Shown one piece after another: positions 1 to 6,301 of a stretch of DNA of 8,485 nucleotides. Under the pieces are notes generated by a model, which worked only from the letters and a program-made list of their open reading frames with translations, did not search any database and was not told the DNA's origin. How positions within the stretch are numbered: the stretch's first letter is position 1; each line of letters starts with the position of its first letter. The stretch spans positions 1 through 8,485 of the forward strand of contig DZCT01000209.1 in assembly GCA_022736535.1 (NCBI GenBank). The letters run 5' to 3'. The DNA is from Desulfatirhabdium butyrativorans. GTDB lineage: Bacteria > Desulfobacterota > Desulfobacteria > Desulfobacterales > JAIFKL01. Position numbers and translations under genes: made by a program.

Positions 1-1026
1 AATTCCATTTCGGATGTGATTGAGGGGGTAACTTTTAACCTGCTGAGTGATGCGACACCGACAGCTACCTCCACCATTACCATAACATCCAGCAGTCAAT
101 CAGCCATGGAATCAGTTCAAGATTTTATCGATTCATACAACCAGATGCAGGGATTCATCAACGAATCGACTTTTTACAACACAGAAACCAAACAACGTGG
201 CGCACTGTTGGGAGATTCCTCAACCCGCAGCGTTCAAAGCACCCTTTCAGGGTTATTGTCACGGCGAATTTCAACTCTGCCTTCTGAACTACTGACCAAC
301 TTGAATGATGGGAATGGAGTTGATACCGGTTCAATACAAATCAAAGATCGTTCCGGGGCCATGGCGACGGTTGACCTTTCGAGCGCCAGAACAGTTCAGG
401 ATGTTATTGAATTGATTAACCATGTTGAAGGGGTGAGCATTACCGCATCAGTAAATCCGAATGGAACCGGGATTCAAATTAATGACACCAGTGATGGGTA
501 TGGAGCACTGTCAATTACCGATTTGAATGGTGATACATCGGCTGTCGATCTGGGGATTCAAGGCAGTACCTACAGTAAACGGATTAATGGTTCGGCGGTT
601 GCTGATGCTGAATTTCTATCACTGACTCAACTTGGAGTAACATCAAATCTTGATGGAACGCTCACGCTCAATGCATCAACTTTCCAGAAATATCTGGATG
701 AAAATCCCGGAGCAGTGGAAGCCTTTTTCACGCAGGAAAAAACCGGCATGGCTCAGGCAAAGCTGAAGAAGCAGGGACAGGAAGTTGCGATGCTGACGAT
801 CAGCGATACCGCCGGAAACCCGAGCGCGGCGGAGAAGTTTAAAAACAGCACGGCGAGCATCGCTGGCTATCCCTCTGCCGACAGCGGCAGTAAAGGGAGC
901 GTCATTCTGGTGGGAAACCGTTTTCAGGTGCAGGTGCGTTCTCAGAGCGATGATTTCTCTCAGAGCGACCGCGAAGCATGGCTGCAAAAATTTGATCTCG
1001 GCGGTCTGGCGCGGCTCGGCAAGTAA
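1..1026 (+). CDS. fliD: Flagellar hook-associated protein 2 (FliD-like, filament cap), 5'-partial, with a non-FliD C-terminus
   Basis: The frame is open from base 1, so the N-terminus lies outside the window; a GTG at 16 is only an internal codon of the FliD motif SDVIEGVTFNL. FliD caps the growing flagellar filament and helps flagellin fold in place. FliD-like parts are the I-x-GVT-x-NL segment, a VQDFIDSYNQM helix and a flagellin-IN-like insert (bases about 290-600, with DRSGAMATVDLSSARTVQDV). A typical FliD_C stretch follows (LTQLGVTSNLDGTLTLN, then NPGAVEAFF, to about base 740). The usual long coiled-coil end (GLISSRIDGLN-like, then ME..LSQLQSQ) is absent. From about base 745 the protein changes to an unrelated tail ending SDREAWLQKFDLGGLARLGK. 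By hand count GC rises from about 44% to about 60% there. The gene is followed by an unknown gene rather than fliS. FliD identity of the first part is firm; function of the chimera is doubtful. Confidence 0.85.
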   Translation, partial: NSISDVIEGVTFNLLSDATPTATSTITITSSSQSAMESVQDFIDSYNQMQGFINESTFYNTETKQRGALLGDSSTRSVQSTLSGLLSRRISTLPSELLTNLNDGNGVDTGSIQIKDRSGAMATVDLSSARTVQDVIELINHVEGVSITASVNPNGTGIQINDTSDGYGALSITDLNGDTSAVDLGIQGSTYSKRINGSAVADAEFLSLTQLGVTSNLDGTLTLNASTFQKYLDENPGAVEAFFTQEKTGMAQAKLKKQGQEVAMLTISDTAGNPSAAEKFKNSTASIAGYPSADSGSKGSVILVGNRFQVQVRSQSDDFSQSDREAWLQKFDLGGLARLGK

Positions 1027-1031
1027 TTAGC

Positions 1032-1071
1032 GAAGTGAGAAGTAATTATTTCTCACTTTATTTCTCACTTC
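1032..1071. repeat. Inverted repeat of GAAGTGAGAA type in the fliD-ORF2 gap
   Basis: GAAGTGAGAA (1032-1041) is matched by its perfect reverse complement TTCTCACTTC (1062-1071). A second nested TTCTCACT copy lies between the arms. The hairpin begins six bases after the fliD-like stop codon and could act as a weak terminator, but no clear T-run follows. The Shine-Dalgarno AGGAG of the next gene (1081-1085) is just outside it. Confidence 0.6.
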
Positions 1072-1092
1072 TCACTTTTAAGGAGATTTCTT

Positions 1093-2001
1093 ATGGGTCT
1101 TTTCGGTTTCGGAAAAAAAGAAACAATTGCGGATGTTGTGAATAACCTTCCGACATCCGGCGTGACCGTCCTGAGCCTCAAATCGCTTGATTTTATTGCA
1201 CCCGGAGAATGGAACAATATCACAAACTTTGATGAAATGCTGCGGATCGTCACCAAAGAATCTGACGGGGCGTTTTTGACATCCGTGAAAAATCGTGTTA
1301 TTGAACTCTACGATAATAAATCCGAAGGCTATCAGTCCGCCATGCGCCTTTACCGGATGGTTGACAGCACGGACAAGGCACTGGGCGCGGCTGCCCTTGC
1401 CGACAAAATTTCTCAGAAAGTCAGTCTGCTGTCTTTTATGCAATATCTCACGCCCAAAGCAGATACGGCTCAGGCAATTGATCTGACGCTGAAACTGATT
1501 GCGGAACTGCTGGCTTTCACGAAAATCAACGGCATTCCGGGCGACAGCTTCAGCGATTTTGTCAAAGCCTTAGGCGATTACAGCGGCGAATCCAAAATGC
1601 GGATGGCGGCGCTGGTCTGTTTTGACGGGCTGATTCCGCTGGGACCGGATTTTATCAATTTTGGAATGGACACGCTGAAAAAACTCAGCCCTTCCCAATT
1701 GGAGAAAAACGACACTTTCAGCAATATCAGCGCGGATATTCCGGGTGCGGACACTCTCAGCAAGCTCGGCTTTATCAAAACCGGATTTTCGACAGCGCAG
1801 GCTTGGATGAGCAGTTTTATCGCCTCCAACAATCTGACCGGCGACAAAGTGATCGGCAAGCTGCGGCAGTATGTTGACGTGAGCGATGACAAGCTGGATT
1901 ATTTGGCGGCATTTCTTGATGTGTTTACAAACTATTATGAACACACCGGAACGCAGACGCTGGCGATCCGGATGATTCAGCGCGCGGTGAATGAAGTGTA
2001 G
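1093..2001 (+). CDS. Hypothetical protein, 302 residues, predicted soluble and mostly helical
   Basis: I do not recognise this family. The start is ATG 1093, with AGGAG at 1081-1085 giving ideal spacing. There is no signal peptide or membrane segment; the N-terminus MGLFGFGKKET is short and glycine/lysine-rich, as in some cytoplasmic proteins. The rest is leucine- and alanine-rich with regular amphipathic stretches (for example residues ~60-160), which suggests a helical-bundle or repeat scaffold. No catalytic motif is visible. GC is close to that of the odd C-terminal tail of the preceding fliD-like gene, so that tail and this gene may come from one transferred block; this is inference. It is followed after 37 bases by a repeat cluster and shares no obvious operon with the next gene. 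Confidence 0.8.
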   Translation: MGLFGFGKKETIADVVNNLPTSGVTVLSLKSLDFIAPGEWNNITNFDEMLRIVTKESDGAFLTSVKNRVIELYDNKSEGYQSAMRLYRMVDSTDKALGAAALADKISQKVSLLSFMQYLTPKADTAQAIDLTLKLIAELLAFTKINGIPGDSFSDFVKALGDYSGESKMRMAALVCFDGLIPLGPDFINFGMDTLKKLSPSQLEKNDTFSNISADIPGADTLSKLGFIKTGFSTAQAWMSSFIASNNLTGDKVIGKLRQYVDVSDDKLDYLAAFLDVFTNYYEHTGTQTLAIRMIQRAVNEV

Positions 2002-2038
2002 ATTCAGAAACAAAGATTTGACAACTTTCAGAGCTTTT

Positions 2039-2155
2039 CTCTGTGTTCTCTGTGGTTTTTTTCCTTCTCTGTGTCCTCTGTGGGAAACAAATTGCGGGAA
2101 ACAAAATTTCCCACAGAGTTCACAGAGAATTTTAAAACTCTGTGGGGAAAAAAAA
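2039..2155. repeat. CTCTGTG-type repeat cluster with a 22-bp inverted repeat
   Basis: The gap between ORF2 and the next gene contains four related copies of a CTCTGTG...TGTGG motif in both orientations. The best pair is 2066-2087 against 2107-2128: 22-bp arms with only two mismatches, including the perfect 12-bp core CTCTGTGGGAAA / TTTCCCACAGAG. A further direct copy starts near 2039 and another (AACTCTGTGGGGAAA) near 2136. The cluster would form a strong hairpin in RNA and may end transcription of the upstream gene. It looks like a dispersed non-coding repeat. Confidence 0.7.
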
Positions 2156-2198
2156 TTGCATATCATGTTTATTTTTTTCAGAAATAAAGGGTTCACGC

Positions 2199-3290
2199 AT
2201 GGCAGTAAAAAGATATTATTTCACTGAAGATGATTACATATATTTTGTCCGTCTGTTCCGCAATGCGGAAAAACTCGCGTGGGGCTACGGAGATGAAAGC
2301 GCTTCGCAACCGTATTGCTATATAGATATTGATTTGGAAAATGTTTCCGAAGAAAACAAAGCAGCACTCGGAAAAGACTGGAAAGTCTGTCTGGAACGCC
2401 TGAAACGGGACGCCAAAACGGTTCCGCCGCTTCATCCGCCCCGCAAACCGGACAAATCTTTCAAACAGCCGCGTCTTATTGCTGAAAAAGCTGTTGACCG
2501 CGGCAGAAATATAAGCGGAATCCTGAAACCTGCGGCTATTATTTTATTTATCTGTTTTTCTGCGGTTTTTGCCATACCCAAGGGCATCAGTATCAGGTCT
2601 GAAATTCAGAACGCCAAAGAGAAAAGTTTGGATTTCATGCGGCTGCTTCAGGAAACAGTCACGAGCAAGCCTGAAAAAAATAACGAAGCCCGAATTAAAG
2701 AACTGCTGAGTCAGTGCCAGAAACACATACGGGAAAAACGCCTGACTAACGGGGAGGAAGGCACTGCGCTGGACTGTTATCGGGAGGTTCTCAGACTTTC
2801 TCCTGAAAACGCCGAAGCCAAAGCCGGTTTGCAGAGCCTTGAAACCCAGTATGTGCTGTGGACAAAAAATGCCCTGCGGGGGAGAAATATTGAAAAAGCC
2901 CGTCAGTATCTCGAAGGACTGAGCAAAGTGAACCCGGCATCTCCCGCGCTGCCGGAACTGACGCGGGAAATATCGCCCTCGGCACCGATTTCATCGGAGC
3001 TGTCAGAGACCAAACAGCAGCCGGAGGAGACGGAGAAACCGCCCCCGAAAAAAGAGAAAGAGACGGAAACGCCTTCTGTCAAAAAGGAATCGAAAAAAGC
3101 GACTGTGCAGAAGGCAAAAATAAAACCGTCTAAAAAGACAAAGACGAGTCCGCCGAAAAAGACGAAAACAAAGCCGACAAAAAAAGTAAAGACAAAGCCG
3201 TCGAAAAAGACTCAGAAAAGAAGCGGCGTTGCCGAAGACCTTACAGAAACGTCTCTGGGGACCGGCTTTAATCAGAAATTCAGGAAGTAA
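2199..3290 (+). CDS. Single-pass membrane protein with TPR-like region and Lys/Pro-rich tail
   Basis: I chose ATG 2199 (363 residues), preceded by AAAGGG about eight bases upstream. An upstream in-frame GTG at 2142 lies inside the repeat cluster and would add a low-complexity leader. Residues 1-~105 form a soluble, probably cytoplasmic part starting MAVKRYYFTEDDYIYFVRLF. One hydrophobic segment follows at ~108-127 (AAIILFICFSAVFAI). Residues ~130-260 include a TPR-like helical region (ALDCYREVLRLSPENAEAKA, then KARQYLEGLSKVNPASP). Residues ~275-343 are low complexity: acidic/proline then lysine/proline-rich, with repeated KTKTKPxKK-like units. The C-terminal part may bind an acidic polymer, nucleic acid or cell-wall component, but this is only inference. 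No known family was recognised. The stop codon overlaps the target duplication of the MITE-like element that follows. Confidence 0.82.
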   Translation: MAVKRYYFTEDDYIYFVRLFRNAEKLAWGYGDESASQPYCYIDIDLENVSEENKAALGKDWKVCLERLKRDAKTVPPLHPPRKPDKSFKQPRLIAEKAVDRGRNISGILKPAAIILFICFSAVFAIPKGISIRSEIQNAKEKSLDFMRLLQETVTSKPEKNNEARIKELLSQCQKHIREKRLTNGEEGTALDCYREVLRLSPENAEAKAGLQSLETQYVLWTKNALRGRNIEKARQYLEGLSKVNPASPALPELTREISPSAPISSELSETKQQPEETEKPPPKKEKETETPSVKKESKKATVQKAKIKPSKKTKTSPPKKTKTKPTKKVKTKPSKKTQKRSGVAEDLTETSLGTGFNQKFRK

Positions 3291-3453
3291 TTTTCTGGTA
3301 GTGGTGTAGAAGAGGTGACAAACTCTGTCCCTGTCATTCTGAACGCAGTGAAGAATCTATTGTTATAACAGCGTATTATAAAAAAGGAGATTCTTCGCTC
3401 CGCTCAGAATGACACATCAAAATCACCTGCTTCTGCACCACTACCAATTTTCT
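3289..3453. mobile_element. MITE-like element, copy 1, with 8-bp target site duplication
   Basis: A 149-bp element (3297-3445) begins GGTAGTGGTG and ends CACCACTACC, with terminal inverted repeats of about 22 bp (3297-3318 and 3423-3445) carrying three differences including one indel. It is flanked by a perfect direct duplication AATTTTCT (3289-3296 and 3446-3453). The interior is also palindromic: GTCATTCTGA...GAAGAATCT pairs with AGATTCTTC...TCAGAATGAC around an AT-rich loop. There is no coding capacity, so it would need a transposase in trans. The left duplication takes in the last two bases of the upstream gene's TAA stop. Confidence 0.85.
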
Positions 3454-3461
3454 TAACACAG

Positions 3462-3527
3462 AAGCACGAAAGAAAACGAACCGCACGAAAAAGATGATCT
3501 TTTCGTGTTTTTGCGACTTTCGTGCTT
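3462..3527. repeat. TTCGTG-type nested palindrome upstream of the lipoprotein gene
   Basis: Outer arms AAGCACGAAAG (3462-3472) and CTTTCGTGCTT (3517-3527) are perfect. Inner arms CACGAAAA (3484-3491) and TTTTCGTG (3500-3507) are also perfect. The structure ends 13 bases before the AGGAGG ribosome site of the next gene, so in mRNA it forms a 5' leader hairpin or ends upstream transcription. It resembles dispersed CTTTCGTG repeats rather than a specific riboswitch. Confidence 0.65.
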
Positions 3528-3550
3528 TCGTGTTTAAAACAGGAGGAATT

Positions 3551-4765
3551 ATGCGTTTTTTCATACAAATTCAGAAATGGCACTTATGCGTTGCAGGGAT
3601 TGCAATGCTGTTATTTTCCTGCGCCGTTGCGCCGGTTCAGCCGGATCGGGACCGCCCTGCGGAATTTGAAGCCGCAATTTCTTATCTTGCAGACAGCCTT
3701 CTGGCGCAGATGCGAAGCGGTCAGGATTTGCTTGCACCCCTGCAAGACAGCACAAGGATTGTGATGGACCCTTTTGCGGATGCAAACAGCAGGGAACTGC
3801 CCGGCATCAGCAGAGAAATTGAAAAAATCATTATCGCCTCTGCCGAGAAAAATTTCATAAAGATTTCCGTCAGCCGAATCACTTCCGAGACGCTTCGCAA
3901 TGCCGATTATGTTATGAACGGCGTCATTCGTCAGGAAGAATGTCAGACCCAAGGCAATTCCCAAACCTGTTACCTTATTTCCGCTGCGCTGGTCAATCTG
4001 AAATCCGGAAAAATAGCGGCGCGCAGCGATGTCCGCACAACCGGCAACCATCTGAATTACAGATCAGAACCGATGTCCGAAGACAGCCCCATGTATCTGA
4101 AAGACCGTCCGATGGAAAGTTCCGTGAAAATTGCTGCCGGAAAGGTCGGCGACACCGCAGACAGAGCCTATTACAACGCGCTGGAAAGCCTTGCCATGCT
4201 GGCGGAAGCGGAAACGGCTTACGGAAAAGCGGATTATCAGACCGCTTTGGATTTGCTGACAAAAGCATCGGAGCATCCTGAGGGACAACTGATGAAAACC
4301 TATTCGGGATTATACAGCACATACCGCAGGCTGGGGCGCATGGACATGGCGGAAGACGCGTTTGCAAAACTGCTGGCAGCCGGCGTGGAAAAACATAAAA
4401 CCCTGACCGTCAAATTTCTCTTTGATGTCAATTCCGTGTCCTTCTGGAAAGACCCGGATTTGCAGGAGCAGTATGACATGTGGCTGCGTCAGATCGGAAA
4501 ATACTTTAAAAACAGCGTGTTCTGTCTTCAGATTATCGGACATTGCAGCCGCACCGGAACAGAGCGTTACAATGACTCGCTTTCTTTGGACCGCGCCCGC
4601 CGGATTCAGAAGCTTCTGAATCCGGAGTTTCCGGAGGTTTCGGAACGCTCGGTGTGCATCGGCAGGGGATTCAAAGAAAATATCAAAGGCACCGGCACGG
4701 ATGACGAGCATGACGCCATTGACCGCCGGGTGGAGTTTGTGGTGACAGATTGCGCCCCACGGTAG
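3551..4765 (+). CDS. Outer-membrane lipoprotein with TPR-like region and C-terminal OmpA-like domain
   Basis: Start ATG 3551 has AGGAGG at 3541-3546; an upstream in-frame ATG at 3494 lies inside the palindrome and would bury the signal peptide. The product has 404 residues. Residues 1-24 are a lipoprotein signal (KWHLCVAGIAMLLFSC) with lipobox LFSC and acylated Cys24. Residues ~38-130 resemble the LpoB/FlgO-type fold (LADSLLAQM, RIVMDPFADANS, NADYVMNGVIRQEE). Residues ~210-280 are TPR-like helices (YGKADYQTALDLLTKASEHP). Residues ~284-402 are an OmpA-like domain with GHCSRTGTERYNDSLSLDRARRI at 330-352 and DRRVEFVV from 391. The usual GHTD is GHCS here, so the peptidoglycan-contacting Asp is changed while the Arg pair is kept. 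A role anchoring the outer membrane to peptidoglycan or assisting wall synthesis is likely. The stop TAG is shared with the first bases of the repeat that follows. Confidence 0.88.
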   Translation: MRFFIQIQKWHLCVAGIAMLLFSCAVAPVQPDRDRPAEFEAAISYLADSLLAQMRSGQDLLAPLQDSTRIVMDPFADANSRELPGISREIEKIIIASAEKNFIKISVSRITSETLRNADYVMNGVIRQEECQTQGNSQTCYLISAALVNLKSGKIAARSDVRTTGNHLNYRSEPMSEDSPMYLKDRPMESSVKIAAGKVGDTADRAYYNALESLAMLAEAETAYGKADYQTALDLLTKASEHPEGQLMKTYSGLYSTYRRLGRMDMAEDAFAKLLAAGVEKHKTLTVKFLFDVNSVSFWKDPDLQEQYDMWLRQIGKYFKNSVFCLQIIGHCSRTGTERYNDSLSLDRARRIQKLLNPEFPEVSERSVCIGRGFKENIKGTGTDDEHDAIDRRVEFVVTDCAPR

Positions 4766-5093
4766 GGTGGGCATGAAATCAATGCCGTTAAGTTAAGGAC
4801 GGATCCCCTTTGGTCCCCCTTTTTAAAGGTTCCGGGCTAAGAACAGGCAAGGGGGATTTGCGGCGGAGAAATTCCCCCTGCCCCCCTTTAAAAAAGCAGG
4901 GCTGGTAAGTTCTTCCCTCCCGGTCTCCCCCGTAGAACGAGTTTTCAACTCGTTTCACACCTTAAACGGGTTAAAAACCCGTTTTACTGCCGGGGCGGAC
5001 GGCTTATATCCCGGAGAACTTAACAGCCCTGCTTTAAAAAAGGGGGGTATAATTTCTTAACTTAACGGCATTGGGGCATGAAATGCCCACCCT
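4763..5093. repeat. Nested ~330-bp palindromic repeat
   Basis: Several arm pairs are nested around one centre: AGGGTGGGCAT (4764-4774) with ATGCCCACCCT (5083-5093); AATGCCGTTAAGTTAAG (4781-4797) with its perfect complement (5056-5072); AAAGCAGGGCTG (4893-4904) with CAGCCCTGCTTT (5024-5035). The sequence between holds runs of C or G such as CCCCCTGCCCCCC. No open reading frame of note is present. It begins on the lipoprotein stop codon and has the layout of a decayed inverted-repeat element built from shorter repeats. Its outermost arm shares AGGGTGGGCA with the three hairpin repeats further right. Confidence 0.75.
4936..4984. repeat. Two adjacent perfect hairpins at the centre of the large palindrome
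   Basis: AACGAGTT (4936-4943) pairs with AACTCGTT (4947-4954), and AAACGGGTT (4964-4972) pairs with AACCCGTTT (4976-4984), each with a three-base loop. They sit near the symmetric centre of the 330-bp structure. Either could stop transcription, but no T-run supports a classical terminator. Confidence 0.6.
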
Positions 5094-5095
5094 AT

Positions 5096-5120
5096 ACCAA
5101 TTTCGCTATCAAAAATTGGT
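5096..5120. repeat. Short hairpin at the left border of the second MITE-like element
   Basis: ACCAATTT (5096-5103) pairs with AAATTGGT (5113-5120). The right arm straddles the left end of the second MITE-like element (which begins at 5118), so this palindrome may have arisen only when the element inserted. Confidence 0.45.
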
Positions 5121-5310
5121 AGTGGTGCAGAAGAGGTGATGAACTATGTCCCTGTCATTCTGAGCCGAATCCCTGAGCCGCAGCCCTGAGCGTAGCGAAG
5201 GATCAGCGAAGAATATCTTATCATAACAGCGTATTACGGAAACAGAGATTCTTCACTTCGTTCAGAATGACACCCTGAAATCACCTATTCTACACCACTA
5301 CCCAAAAATT
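5110..5310. mobile_element. MITE-like element, copy 2, with 8-bp target site duplication
   Basis: A 185-bp relative (5118-5302) of the element at 3297-3445, with the same GGTAGTGGTG...CACCACTACC ends and 22-bp terminal repeats (5118-5139 and 5281-5302). It is flanked by a perfect direct duplication CAAAAATT (5110-5117 and 5303-5310), which differs from that of copy 1. It keeps the CCTGTCATTCTGA and GATTCTTC interior arms and the ATAACAGCGTATTA loop. It carries about 40 extra bases in the left half made of CCTGAGC-like units. No coding capacity. Confidence 0.85.
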
Positions 5311-5322
5311 AATAGTCTTGCC

Positions 5323-5385
5323 AGGGTGGGCAGAGCGCATCGAAATCCTGCTTTTCAGCCGTCCGGACTGCGCTCTGCCCACCCT
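5323..5385. repeat. 63-bp hairpin repeat, copy R1
   Basis: Perfect 17-bp arms, AGGGTGGGCAGAGCGCA (5323-5339) and its complement (5369-5385), with a 29-base asymmetric loop beginning TCGAAATCCTGC. The same arms, loop length and orientation recur at 6302-6364 and 7139-7201. The downstream CTACGGATTGCGGATT is also shared with R3. It lies beyond the 3' end of the VapBC-like module. Confidence 0.85.
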
Positions 5386-5395
5386 ACGGATTGCG

Positions 5396-5446
5396 GATTG
5401 ACAGCCGCAGCTTTTGCACGGTTTTCAACCGTGTAAGACCGATTTA
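5396..5446 (-). pseudogene. Decayed C-terminal tail of a PDZ-protein gene
   Basis: On the minus strand this matches the last ~16 codons of the PDZ-protein gene at the right edge (7973-8022) and the copy at 7221-7271. The shared bases include GACAGCCGCAG, GCACGGTT and the GACCGATTTA end. A net change of two bases breaks the frame, so it no longer encodes the tail. It is contiguous with a HigA C-terminal remnant in the same arrangement as at 7221-7320. Confidence 0.65.
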
Positions 5447-5494
5447 TCATATTGAAAACTCTGTTTTTTTACCTGCGGTCTGTGCAGCTTTGAA
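5447..5494 (-). pseudogene. HigA-type antitoxin C-terminal remnant
   Basis: Minus-strand translation gives FKAAQTAGKKTEFSI then TGA, against FKAAHATGKKIEFSIR then TAA in the intact XRE antitoxin at 7272-7550. The match starts abruptly at 5494; bases from 5495 to the VapC stop show no relation. It is a 15-codon orphan with no start, HTH or partner toxin. It shows that a HigA-like gene with the same downstream sequence once ended here and was cut away or displaced. Confidence 0.8.
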
Positions 5495-5546
5495 CAGTCA
5501 TCGGCTTTCTGCTGTTCATATCTTTCAGAAAATATTCAAGGATTCT

Positions 5547-5948
5547 CTATAACCAATTTTCTGTTTTCAATCCCGGTATCCTTTCAAAATGACTGATGTT
5601 TCCTGTAATCAGAATCAGTTCATCGGCAATAGCAATAGCAGCAATTTGCAAATCCGCCAGAGACAGCCTTCTTCCTTTTAATTCCAAATCCGCTTTCAAT
5701 TTTCCGCATATATGGGCAGACTTCATTCCGAACCTTGCAATATTGACAGCCGGAAGAATAACATTTTCCAGTTTTTCAAGATGATATTCAGGTCTGGAAC
5801 TTTTATAAGCACCGTATATAATCTCCATAACAGTTATTACGGAAATAAACTGAGAGGATTTGTCACAGTCCTGAAGCCTCATGACAAGATTCTGAGAAGG
5901 ACGTTTTTTCAGAATGTTTGTGATGACATCCGTATCAAAAAGATACAT
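5547..5948 (-). CDS. vapC: PIN-domain ribonuclease toxin, VapC-like
   Basis: Type II toxin of the PIN family: a Mg-dependent ribonuclease that blocks translation when freed from its antitoxin. From ATG 5948 it has 133 residues, a normal VapC length; a GTG at 5960 would add only MREE. All key PIN residues are present: Asp5/Asp7 in MYLFDTD, Glu42 in TVMEIIYG, Asp99 in SLADLQIAAIA, and Asn117 in TGNISHFERIPGL. It should therefore be active. Its start overlaps the end of the upstream antitoxin gene by 14 bases, so translation is probably coupled and the pair co-regulated. Downstream come a HigA remnant, a PDZ tail remnant and hairpin R1. The family is firm; the RNA target cannot be read from sequence. 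Confidence 0.93.
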   Translation of the reverse strand: MYLFDTDVITNILKKRPSQNLVMRLQDCDKSSQFISVITVMEIIYGAYKSSRPEYHLEKLENVILPAVNIARFGMKSAHICGKLKADLELKGRRLSLADLQIAAIAIADELILITGNISHFERIPGLKTENWL

Positions 5949-6219
5949 CTCTTCCCGCACCTCCGCCTTCTCTTATTGATTGAAAGTCTGATAACACAGT
6001 TTCGATTTCTTCAAATCCTTCCCACCTGCCGATAACAGACACAAGACCTTGCTGCTTTTTTTCACCGCTCTGCCCATCCTGATTGCGGTCGTCTTCTGCT
6101 AATTTCCGCATAATTTCAACCGTTTCTTTTAATTTATCTGTTTCTGAGGATAGTAAATCGGCGTACACCCGGGCAGGTATCCGAACAGTTACAAATGTAT
6201 CGTCTATTGACGGATTCAT
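5935..6219 (-). CDS. Antitoxin of the VapC-like PIN toxin
   Basis: A 94-residue acidic protein from ATG 6219, or 95 from the adjacent ATG 6222; AAGGAG (6227-6232) fits the 6219 start better. It overlaps the toxin start by 14 bases, the usual antitoxin-first layout. The N-terminal FVTVRIPARVYADLL could be a short DNA-binding strand-helix element, and a charged helix follows. The C-terminal IGRWEGFEEIETVLSDFQSIRE resembles the toxin-binding G-x-W...E...I...R tail of antitoxins that pair with PIN toxins. I cannot assign a named DNA-binding family. It likely neutralises VapC and autoregulates the operon, by analogy. Confidence 0.75.
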   Translation of the reverse strand: MNPSIDDTFVTVRIPARVYADLLSSETDKLKETVEIMRKLAEDDRNQDGQSGEKKQQGLVSVIGRWEGFEEIETVLSDFQSIREGGGAGRDVSF

Positions 6220-6301
6220 CATGTTTCTCCTTACAGTTTTTCTTTTACGGTACAATAATGTTGCATCGTCTCTTTCACTTTCTCATTTTTTCGAGTCTTG
6301 T

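Noticed and set aside
1570..2196. Minus-strand open frame of 208 codons
   Set aside because: It lies opposite the 302-residue gene and its repeat cluster, has no ribosome site, and its composition is that of an antisense shadow.
1991..2227. Plus-strand 78-codon frame across the CTCTGTG repeats
   Set aside because: It consists of translated repeat (CVLCGFFPSLCPLWE-like), a common artefact of this repeat type.
3494..3550. Upstream ATG for the lipoprotein
   Set aside because: The 19-codon extension is inside a palindrome, lacks a ribosome site and would disrupt the signal peptide; AGGAGG favours 3551.
4310..4774. Minus-strand open frame of 154 codons
   Set aside because: Fully antisense to the lipoprotein's TPR and OmpA regions, which carry clear family motifs on the plus strand.
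4936..4984. Rho-independent terminators
   Set aside because: Stems are good but no T-run follows on either strand, and the hairpins are part of a larger repeat.
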